From the NCBI GenBank assembly GCA_020058145.1, contig JAGVEP010000349.1, forward strand, positions 1 through 5,578: 5,578 nt of DNA. The letters are read 5' to 3'. Both the position numbers and the translations under genes were made by a program. The notes under the pieces were generated by a model. The model saw only the letters and a program-made list of their open reading frames with translations, was not told where the DNA came from and did no database searches. Below, piece by piece: positions 1-5,478 of the stretch. The DNA comes from Phycisphaerae bacterium (GTDB lineage Bacteria; Planctomycetota; Phycisphaerae; UBA1845; Fen-1342). How positions within the stretch are numbered: position 1 is the stretch's first letter; every line of letters begins with the position of its first letter.

Positions 1-692
1 ACTCCATCGTCGCGAATGCCGACCAACTCGTCGCCGTGGTCAGCGTGGCCCAGCCGCGCTTGCGGCCGCACCTCGCGGATCGTTACATCGTCGCCGCGCT
101 CACGGGCCAGATCACGCCGGTGTTGTGCTTCAACAAAATCGACTTGCTCGCCGATGAGCTGTACGCCGCGGACGATGACGAATCGCAAGCCGGACTCCCC
201 GTGCGGGCCGTAATCGACGAGTTTCGGCAGCTCGGCTACCGCTGCCTGTGTACGTCGGCCGTCACGGGCGCGGGGCTCGACGAACTGCGCGCGGTCCTCA
301 AGGACCACCTCACGGTGCTGTCCGGCCAGAGCGGCGTCGGCAAAAGCACGCTGCTTAACATGCTCCAGCCCGGTTGGAACCTCGCAGTTCAGGCGGTCAG
401 CGCCGACAACGAGAAGGGCCGCCATACGACGACGCTGGCCGAGCTCATGGCGCTCGACTTCGGCGGGTTCGTAGTCGACACACCCGGCATCCGCGCCTTC
501 GACCTGTGGGCCGTCGCGCCCGGCGAGCTCGAAGCGTGCTTCATCGAGATGATCCCCTATGTGCCGCAGTGCCGGTTCCGCGACTGCATGCACCGCGACG
601 AGGACGGCTGTGCCGTGCGGGCCGCGGTCGAGGCCGGCGCGATCAGCGCGCGGCGGTACTACAGCTATCTGAAGATGTTCGAAGAAGTGTAG
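1..692 (+). CDS. rsgA: Ribosome small-subunit-dependent GTPase A, 5'-truncated by the window edge
   Basis: RsgA is a circularly permuted GTPase that binds the 30S subunit late in its maturation and hydrolyses GTP to check the decoding centre. The first complete codon is at position 3 and 229 residues are visible. The N-terminal OB-fold (about 100 residues in the family) lies outside the window. Motifs come in the permuted order typical of the family (fragment numbering): G4 NKID at 44-47, G5 TSA at 84-86, P-loop GQSGVGKST at 108-116, G2 GRHTTT at 139-144, G3 DTPG at 159-162. The C-terminal zinc site follows as C190, C195, H197 and C203 in the context QCRFRDCMH. The gene ends at TAG 690-692 and looks intact. 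A GTG at 36 is an internal valine, not the start, because family sequence (SIVANADQLV) continues upstream of it. The next gene has its own promoter, so the two are probably separate units. Identification is firm. Confidence 0.97.
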   Translation, partial: SIVANADQLVAVVSVAQPRLRPHLADRYIVAALTGQITPVLCFNKIDLLADELYAADDDESQAGLPVRAVIDEFRQLGYRCLCTSAVTGAGLDELRAVLKDHLTVLSGQSGVGKSTLLNMLQPGWNLAVQAVSADNEKGRHTTTLAELMALDFGGFVVDTPGIRAFDLWAVAPGELEACFIEMIPYVPQCRFRDCMHRDEDGCAVRAAVEAGAISARRYYSYLKMFEEV

Positions 693-712
693 GGGGCCGT
701 GACACTTTCGGC

Positions 713-820
713 TGGGAACGTAGCGCCCGGCCCCCGTGCCGGACGTAGTAGGCCGGTTGCCCCACGACTCGGCGTGTGGCGTTCCACGGCCGACACGGGG
801 GTCGGCCGCTACATTTCCCA
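713..820. repeat. REPIN-like element: two inverted GTAG-headed hairpin units with a third hairpin between
   Basis: Unit A (720-745) and unit B (787-812, read on the minus strand) are inverted copies that match at 22 of 26 positions. Both begin GTAGCG and both form a hairpin with the same 6-nt loop, CCCCGT. In unit A the stem is CCGGC/GCCGG; in unit B it is CGGCCGAC/GTCGGCCG as written on the plus strand. One difference is a compensatory pair (G-C in A, A-T in B). Similarity continues outward as TGGGAA (713-718, and 815-820 on the minus strand). Between the units lies an imperfect hairpin, 759-766 with 773-780. A GTAG head followed by a palindrome, in inverted pairs, is the described form of REP/REPIN elements moved by RAYT transposases. 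The element starts 20 bases after the rsgA stop, a usual place for REPs, and may also protect or terminate that transcript. No RAYT gene is in the window. Confidence 0.72.
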
Positions 821-835
821 CGGCCGCGCGCGGGT

Positions 836-864
836 GTCGCAGGTTCCGGGGCAACCTTTATAAT
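836..864 (+). promoter_or_regulatory. Predicted sigma-70-type promoter of the three-gene unit
   Basis: A perfect TATAAT lies at 859-864 in otherwise very GC-rich sequence. The best -35 candidate at 17-bp spacing is GTCGCA (836-841), only 3 of 6 matches to TTGACA, so the promoter is strong only in its -10. Transcription would begin near 871, giving a leader of about 25 nt before the GTG at 896. A perfect 7-bp inverted repeat, GGTTCCG (842-848) and CGGAACC (876-882), brackets the -10 and the likely start site and could be an operator. Because its left arm lies upstream of the predicted start, it should act as DNA rather than as an RNA hairpin. Confidence 0.6.
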
Positions 865-895
865 CACTCCGTTTGCGGAACCACGAGAGCCACAC

Positions 896-1438
896 GTGAA
901 GCACGATTGGAACATGGCCCGCCGCGCGGAGACCTGCACGGCCTGTCAGCGCGTCTTCGACGTGGGCGAGACCTTTCAGGCATTCCTGTACGAAACGCCG
1001 GAGGGCTATGCGCGCCGGGATTACTGCAGGGCGTGCTCCCCGGCTGCGGCGCAGGAAGCGATCGGGTCCTGGAGGACCCGCCGCCCCGACCTGTCCGCGA
1101 AGAAAGCCGTGCCGTTTGACCGCGAGGCCATCTACGCGTTCTTCGAGCGGCTGGAGGCCACGGACGACCCGCAACGCCGGCAGTTCCGCTTCGTCCTCGC
1201 GCTCTTGCTGTGGCGCAAGAAGGTCCTGCGGCTGGATCAGACCGTCGCGGAACCGGCCGGCGAAGTGTGGGAATTCGCCGCCGCGCGCAGCGGGACGACT
1301 TTTCGCGTGCCACGCTCCGAATTGGACGAAGAGCAACTGGAGGGTCTGAGTGCCCAACTTGAACAGCTACTGGCCACCGGACCGGCGGAACTGGAGATCA
1401 TCTCGCCCACGGAAATGCAGGAGGGTGGCGGTGATTAG
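896..1438 (+). CDS. Conserved hypothetical protein with a four-cysteine zinc-ribbon-like N-terminus
   Basis: A 180-residue protein of unknown function, predicted cytoplasmic: there is no signal peptide or membrane segment. The N-terminus carries two CxxC knuckles, C14/C17 (CTAC) and C44/C47 (CRAC), about 27 residues apart, which fits one structural zinc site. A middle stretch (about 75-112) looks alpha-helical and ends in LALLLWRKKVLRL. The C-terminal part has many Glu residues and a run of Leu-rich helix (ELDEEQLEGLSAQLEQLL). The overall pattern (Trp near the start, paired CxxC, then a helical block with an LLxRKxxL-like segment) resembles an unnamed family I associate with Planctomycetes and Verrucomicrobia; this is recollection, not a search. 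I chose GTG 896 because the Trp at residue 5 just before the first CxxC seems part of the family. ATG 914 is the alternative and would drop six residues. Neither has a strong Shine-Dalgarno. The frame stays open up to 776, but that stretch is repeat and promoter sequence. The gene overlaps the lipoprotein gene by 8 bases. Confidence 0.85.
   Translation: MKHDWNMARRAETCTACQRVFDVGETFQAFLYETPEGYARRDYCRACSPAAAQEAIGSWRTRRPDLSAKKAVPFDREAIYAFFERLEATDDPQRRQFRFVLALLLWRKKVLRLDQTVAEPAGEVWEFAAARSGTTFRVPRSELDEEQLEGLSAQLEQLLATGPAELEIISPTEMQEGGGD
1419..1425 (+). promoter_or_regulatory. Shine-Dalgarno of the lipoprotein gene
   Basis: AGGAGGG, inside the last codons of the upstream gene, ends 5 nt before GTG 1431. 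This match decides the start of the lipoprotein gene: the in-frame GTGs further down (1473 and 1497) lie inside the octamer repeat and have no such site. Its position within the upstream reading frame suggests translational coupling. Confidence 0.8.
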
Positions 1439-2348
1439 CACAGTGCGGCCCGCGGTCGCGGCTTTCCCCTTCGTGCCTCCGTGCCTCCGTGCCTCCGTGC
1501 CTCCGTGCCTGTTTACCATCCTCCTCGTCGCGCTCACCGGCTGCCCACCGCCCGCCGGGCAGGCACCAACCTCACGCCGCGAGGCCCTCGAACGCGTCAA
1601 TACGAACCTGGAGACCATCCGCCAGCCGCTGCAATGCTCCGCCTACGTCTCGTTTCGTTTCCGCGACGACGCTGCCAAAGAGCGCGTTTTCCTGGGCCAT
1701 GAGGCCCGGCTGATCTTCCAGCCGCCGCAGTCGCTGCTGTTTGACGCGCTCTCGCTCGCGGGCACGGTCGCCCGTTTTGGCTCGGACAGCGACCATTACT
1801 GGGTATGGATCGACGTGCCCGACCTCCGCAAACTCTGGTGGGGCAGGTGGCAGCGCGTCCGCCTGGGTTCGGACCAAAAGCTGCCCATCCCGCCGAACGA
1901 GCTGTTCGATGCGTTGTTGCTGCGCCCCTTGCCCGAGAGCCTGGAGGGCGGACAACTGCCGCTGTTGCGCGTCGTGGGCACCGATCATCGTTTGATTTTC
2001 GTCCGACTCGGCACGGGTGGACAACCGCTCGGCGTGCGTGAAATCCGCCTCGAACCCAGGCCGCCGTACATGCCGGTGGAGATCATCGACCGCTCGCCGG
2101 AGGGACATGTGGACATGCACGCCGAACTGTCGAGTTACCAGCGGATCGGCTCCGACGGCCCGTACACGCCGCGACGCTACGTGGTCAAGTGGCCAAGTAG
2201 CGACGGCGATCTGCGAGCCGAAATGCGCCTCGACATCATCACGGCCAAGTTCCGCCCCCCGTTGCCGGCGGAGCAATTCGAGCTGCCGACCGCATGGCAG
2301 GGACAGGTCGAAGAGATCGACGCACCTCCAAAAGCGGATTCTGAATGA
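1431..2348 (+). CDS. Putative outer-membrane lipoprotein, LolA/LolB-like
   Basis: A 305-residue predicted lipoprotein. The hydrophobic stretch CLFTILLVALTGC ends in a lipobox (L-T-G-C) with the lipidated cysteine at residue 38. The signal region is long because its n-region includes residues encoded by an 8-bp tandem repeat (PPCLRASVPPCL). The mature part opens with a helix (LERVNTNLETI), then alternating beta-type segments, including a stretch like RLIFQPPQSLLFDALS, a YWVWIDVPD segment and LWWGRW at about residues 137-142. 'Lipid/hydrophobe-carrier barrel' proteins of the LolA/LolB/DUF4292 type have such a layout (helix, then 'PP..L.F.A....G', then 'G..YW.W.P'), and planctomycete lipoproteins with a WWG motif look alike to me. 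This assignment is inference from pattern only. The stop TGA overlaps the next start as ATGA, so it is probably co-translated with the RDD protein. The GTG start is supported by AGGAGGG 5 nt upstream. The coding sequence is confident, the fold moderate, the ligand unknown. Confidence 0.85.
   Translation: MISTVRPAVAAFPFVPPCLRASVPPCLFTILLVALTGCPPPAGQAPTSRREALERVNTNLETIRQPLQCSAYVSFRFRDDAAKERVFLGHEARLIFQPPQSLLFDALSLAGTVARFGSDSDHYWVWIDVPDLRKLWWGRWQRVRLGSDQKLPIPPNELFDALLLRPLPESLEGGQLPLLRVVGTDHRLIFVRLGTGGQPLGVREIRLEPRPPYMPVEIIDRSPEGHVDMHAELSSYQRIGSDGPYTPRRYVVKWPSSDGDLRAEMRLDIITAKFRPPLPAEQFELPTAWQGQVEEIDAPPKADSE
1472..1510. repeat. Octamer tandem repeat CGTGCCTC, 4 full copies plus 7 bases
   Basis: Four perfect copies of CGTGCCTC (1472-1503) are followed by CGTGCCT (1504-1510), and a degenerate copy may precede them (TTCGTG at 1470-1475). 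Read on the minus strand the unit is GAGGCACG, so the array reads as repeated 'cacggagg'. I recall arrays of this sort scattered through the genomes of several environmental phyla, usually between genes. Here the array lies inside the 5' end of the lipoprotein gene. Because 8 is not a multiple of 3, gain or loss of one copy shifts the reading frame. Confidence 0.95.
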
Positions 2349-3970
2349 TGGCGTCGCGCAACACTTCCCAAGCCGCGTCGCTCCTGCTCTTGCTGCTCGC
2401 CGCGCAGACAACCCGCGCCCAATCCGCGCCGCAGCCCGCCGAACGCTCCGACGTCGATCTGATCGCGACTGAGCAGGACTTGTGGATGCTGCAAACGTGG
2501 CCGCAGCGGTCCGTGGTCTACCACCGCGGAGTAAATGAGCCGTTTCGGCCCGCCGAGCCACTGGGCGCCCGCATCGTCAGTCTCACGGCGACCGGCGGCA
2601 CTCTGTACACCTTCGCAGAAGGCGGCGAATTCTGGTCGCTGACCGGCAATGACTGGACGCGCGAGCTGGATCTGCCGAGCCGCGCACTGCCCATCGAACT
2701 GGTCGGCGGCCAGGCCGGCGTTTACGCTCTGGTGCATGCGCCGACCGCGAGCAGCCTGCCGCAACTGGTCGACGGTGCCCGCAGCTCAACTTCCCAGCCC
2801 TTTGATCCGGGCACGTCCGGCCTCGCCGTCGTACGCTACGACAGCCAGGGTTGGGCGGCCCTCGCGCCGTGCCCACCCACGTTCACGACCGACGGGCCGC
2901 TGCCGGCTCACATCGGGCTGCTTCGTGAGGTCGTGCAGCTCTTCTGGAGCACAAGCGACGGACGGCACATCGCCAGCGTGCGCTACGACGCCCAGGACGG
3001 ACCCTGGCATCCCGCCGGAATTACGCCGGAAATCGCCGGCGTGCGCCAATTCTGGCTCACCACCGTCAGTCGCGTGCCCACCTTGGTCGTCGCCGTCGTC
3101 GGCACCGCTGGTGGCGAGGAACTACGTGCGTTTCGCGCGCTGGGCAGCGACGAGGCAACGATCGATTGGCGACCCGCGGCGCTGCAACTGTCCGCACTGC
3201 CCGCGGGCGTGCAAACGGACCAGTATCACGCGGCCGTCGGATTCAACCAGCACGTCGCCCTGCTGATGAGCGGCCAATCCGACGCGCCCTGCCTGCGTTT
3301 CGGCCGGGTGGACGCCCCGGCCGCCGAGCCCAGCGTCCCCGTGGCCGATATTCTCGGTTTGCGCGACCGCCTGATACAGCCGCAACAGTGGCTGCAAGGC
3401 GCCACGCTGGCGGTGCTGGGCACAATCCTCCTGGCGCTCTTCTTGTTCCGGCGCGGCGCGCTGGTGGCGACGGTCGCGCTGCCGGCGGACTGTGCCCTCG
3501 CGCTCACCGTGCAGCGCCTGCTCGCGTGGGCCATCGACCTCACCCCGTTTGCCCTCGGCGTCGCCGCCCTCCTGCACGTGGACTGGTGGGCCGCGTTGCA
3601 ACAGTTGTCAAGCTGGGCCGCGGGCAGCGAGATGTCCGCCGGCCGGTTGCCGGGTGCGGCGGCACTGTCGTGGTGGGCGCTGAGCTGCGGCGTGCACAGC
3701 GTGTACGGGATCGTGATGGAAACCTTGACGCAGCGCACGCTCGGCAAGATGTTGCTGGGGACGCGCGTGGTGTCCGAAGGCGGTCAGCCCGCGCGGCTCG
3801 GACAAATCGTCGTGCGCAACCTGCTGCGTTTTCTCGAACTGCTCCCGCCGCTGTGGCTGCTTGGGTTTCTGGTCGTCTTGTCGCGCAATCGGCAACGGCT
3901 GGGCGATATTTTCGCCCGCACCATCGTCGTGCGCCGCGCGCGGCCAGCGCCCCGCGACCGGGAAAACTAG
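2345..3970 (+). CDS. Exported multi-strand domain fused to a C-terminal RDD membrane domain
   Basis: A 541-residue protein. Residues 1-25 form a signal peptide (ASLLLLLLAAQTTRA, likely cut near A25/Q26). Residues about 35-335 are a soluble exported region with recurring beta-rich, Trp/Tyr/Phe-ending segments (EQDLWML, GTLYTF, GEFWSLT, AGVYALV, QGWAAL, VQLFWST), which suggests a beta-propeller-like sensor domain; no repeat family can be named by eye. A membrane segment follows (about 350-368), then an RDD domain: R391 and D398 in RLLAWAIDL, a segment near 437-458, RTLGKMLLGTRVV (464-476), a segment near 490-511, and RQRLGDIFARTIVV (516-529) with D521. RDD proteins are multi-pass membrane proteins, some implicated in ion or small-molecule transport, but most are uncharacterised. 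ATG 2345 overlaps the upstream TGA as ATGA; ATG 2348 is the next codon and an equally possible start. The only ribosome site seen is a weak GCGGA (2334-2338), so coupling to the lipoprotein is likely. The stop shares CTAG with the convergent regulator. Confidence 0.93.
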   Translation: MMASRNTSQAASLLLLLLAAQTTRAQSAPQPAERSDVDLIATEQDLWMLQTWPQRSVVYHRGVNEPFRPAEPLGARIVSLTATGGTLYTFAEGGEFWSLTGNDWTRELDLPSRALPIELVGGQAGVYALVHAPTASSLPQLVDGARSSTSQPFDPGTSGLAVVRYDSQGWAALAPCPPTFTTDGPLPAHIGLLREVVQLFWSTSDGRHIASVRYDAQDGPWHPAGITPEIAGVRQFWLTTVSRVPTLVVAVVGTAGGEELRAFRALGSDEATIDWRPAALQLSALPAGVQTDQYHAAVGFNQHVALLMSGQSDAPCLRFGRVDAPAAEPSVPVADILGLRDRLIQPQQWLQGATLAVLGTILLALFLFRRGALVATVALPADCALALTVQRLLAWAIDLTPFALGVAALLHVDWWAALQQLSSWAAGSEMSAGRLPGAAALSWWALSCGVHSVYGIVMETLTQRTLGKMLLGTRVVSEGGQPARLGQIVVRNLLRFLELLPPLWLLGFLVVLSRNRQRLGDIFARTIVVRRARPAPRDREN

Positions 3971-5346
3971 CCGCCGGGGATGCTGTACTTGGCCATTTTG
4001 TCCCGCAACGTCGTGCGCGGGATGCCCAGACGCTGGGCGGCACGGGCCTGGTTGTGGTCGCACTGCCGCAGGGCCAGGAGGATCATACGCCGCTCGATAT
4101 CGGTGACCGTTTCGGTCAGGCCGATCCGCCCGCTTTCGCCCATCTCGACCGTCGTCGGGTCAGCACCACCCGCGGCGTCTGTACCAAGCGGCAGGAGGTA
4201 CTCGGCGCGCAGCTCACGCGGGCCAGCGCCGCTTTCATTCCCGTCACCAACCCCGCCCACGCACGACGCCAACGCCCGTGCGAGCACGTGTTCCAGTTCA
4301 TTCACGTTGCCCGGCCACCGGTGGCGGAGCAGCTCGTCGGCCGCGTGTGCCGTGAGTTCGACCGGCCGAGCGCCGTGCCGGGCCAGCACGTGCCGGGCCA
4401 GCACCGGAATATCGTCGGGCCGCTCGCGCAGCGGAGGAATCGTCAGGCTGACCGCACTCAGCCGGTAGTAAAGGTCTTCCGAAAACCGCCCGTCTTTGAC
4501 AGAAGCGAGCAGATCGCAATCGGTTGTGCCCAGCACGCGAATGTCCGCGTGGATCGGCTGAGCGCCGCCGACGCGCTCGTATTCCTGACGCTCCAGGAGC
4601 CGGAGCAGGCGGGGCTGGAGGTCAGCCGGCAAGGCCGCAACTTCCTCGATCAATAGCGTCCCGCCTTCGGCCTGGTCCACACGCCCCGGCTTGGGACGGG
4701 CCGCGGCCCCCGCCGCACCTTTTTCATGGCCAAATAGCTCACCGGCGAGGGATTGGGGGTCCGCTGCGGTGCAATGGAAGCGGACGAATGGCTGCGCGGC
4801 CCGTGTGCTGCTCGCATGAATGGCCTCGGCGAGCCGTTCTTTGCCAGTGCCCTTCTCGCCGCACAGCAGGATCGGTCGGTCGGTCGCAGCCATGGCGCGG
4901 GCCTGCTGAAATAGCCGCTTCATCACGGGGCTGCGGGCGACCAACTGGCCGAACGTCTCGACGCCGTCCTCGGCCGAGGGCGCGCGGCCGGCAAAGAGGC
5001 GTGCCAGCTTCTCCAATAGCTCCGGCGTAGTGAACGGCTTGGTGATGTAATCGTAGGCCCCGCGTTTCATGGCGAGCACGGCAGTATCGATGGTCGCGTA
5101 CGCGGTCATGAGGATGACCTCGACCTCGGGCCGGGCCTGCTTGACGTAGGTGAGCAGGTCCAGGCCGCTGGTGCCGGGCATCCGCACGTCGGTCACCACC
5201 ACGTCGAACGGCCGGGTCTCGAAGAGCCGTTTGGCGGCTTGCGCGTCCGCGGCCTCGCAGACCTCATAGCCGTGCTCGCCGAGTTCGATCTGGAGCGTGA
5301 TGCGTTTGAGCGGCTCGTCGTCAACGACCAGAATCCGCTGTGCCAT
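3967..5346 (-). CDS. NtrC-family response regulator with a degenerate sigma-54-interaction domain
   Basis: A 459-residue regulator with three domains. The receiver (about 3-120) is intact: D9/D10, phospho-acceptor D53 (VTDVRMPG), T81 and K103 (TKPF). The AAA+ domain (about 134-360) has Walker A GEKGTGKE (163-170), but many signature residues are changed. The sigma-54 contact motif GAFTGA is GAAGAA (210-215) with no length change. Walker B ends in EE (E234/E235) instead of DE. The glutamate-switch Asn is H191, the sensor I Asn is D276, the first Arg of the arginine-finger pair is S289 (second kept, R295), and the sensor II Arg in PGNVREL is N349. A Fis-type helix-turn-helix closes the protein (about 416-456, with QARAAQRLGIPRTTLRDK). 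It should bind DNA in response to phosphorylation, yet is unlikely to activate sigma-54 polymerase. No partner kinase is in the window. The start at 5346 is set by GGAGG 5 nt upstream and by receiver homology beginning at residue 3; the frame is open up to 5538, but that extension is not protein-like. Confidence 0.96.
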   Translation of the reverse strand: MAQRILVVDDEPLKRITLQIELGEHGYEVCEAADAQAAKRLFETRPFDVVVTDVRMPGTSGLDLLTYVKQARPEVEVILMTAYATIDTAVLAMKRGAYDYITKPFTTPELLEKLARLFAGRAPSAEDGVETFGQLVARSPVMKRLFQQARAMAATDRPILLCGEKGTGKERLAEAIHASSTRAAQPFVRFHCTAADPQSLAGELFGHEKGAAGAAARPKPGRVDQAEGGTLLIEEVAALPADLQPRLLRLLERQEYERVGGAQPIHADIRVLGTTDCDLLASVKDGRFSEDLYYRLSAVSLTIPPLRERPDDIPVLARHVLARHGARPVELTAHAADELLRHRWPGNVNELEHVLARALASCVGGVGDGNESGAGPRELRAEYLLPLGTDAAGGADPTTVEMGESGRIGLTETVTDIERRMILLALRQCDHNQARAAQRLGIPRTTLRDKMAKYSIPGG

Positions 5347-5478
5347 TTCATCCTCCAACCGGAACACTGCGGAAGGTGCATTGCAGCGGCAAGTGGGCAC
5401 GAAATCAACGGGTCGCGCTGGGAAAGACGCGGCGGCCGACAGAATTGGATGTAGTCCAAAACTGTGGCGGAAAACTCG
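5347..5478 (-). promoter_or_regulatory. Upstream region of the response regulator; no clear promoter
   Basis: About 130 bases between the hairpin pair and the regulator start should contain its promoter. I see no convincing -35/-10 pair and no GG-N10-GC sigma-54 site on the minus strand. The one notable item is a small perfect dyad, TTGGA-N5-TCCAA (5445-5459), in the most AT-rich part of the region, which could be an operator, possibly for autoregulation by the regulator's Fis-type domain. This is conjecture. Confidence 0.3.
5352..5356 (-). promoter_or_regulatory. Shine-Dalgarno of the response regulator
   Basis: On the minus strand GGAGG (5356 down to 5352) stands 5 nt before the ATG at 5346. 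It fixes the start of the regulator at MAQRILVVDDE. A nearer ATG in the spacer (5351-5349) is out of frame. Confidence 0.85.

Noticed and set aside
693..835. A CRISPR array or classical intrinsic terminator in the gap after rsgA
   Set aside because: The repeats are inverted rather than direct and occur only twice, and no hairpin is followed by a T-run.
776..895. A longer start (ATG 776) for the four-cysteine protein
   Set aside because: The extra 40 residues would be read through the REPIN-like unit and the TATAAT promoter, and they look unlike the protein that follows.
1572..2561. A 329-codon open frame on the minus strand opposite the lipoprotein gene
   Set aside because: Arg/Ala-rich composition and no domain; the opposite strand has a lipobox, a ribosome site and overlapping operon structure.
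3166..4656. A 496-codon open frame on the plus strand spanning the end of the RDD gene and the antisense of the regulator
   Set aside because: It is rich in Arg, Pro, Ala and Gly with no recognisable domain. It crosses two well-supported genes in other frames, the usual shadow in high-GC DNA.
5347..5478. A sigma-54 promoter upstream of the NtrC-type regulator
   Set aside because: No GG-N10-GC site was found on the minus strand here; the TGGCAC at the start codon lacks a following TTGC at the right distance.
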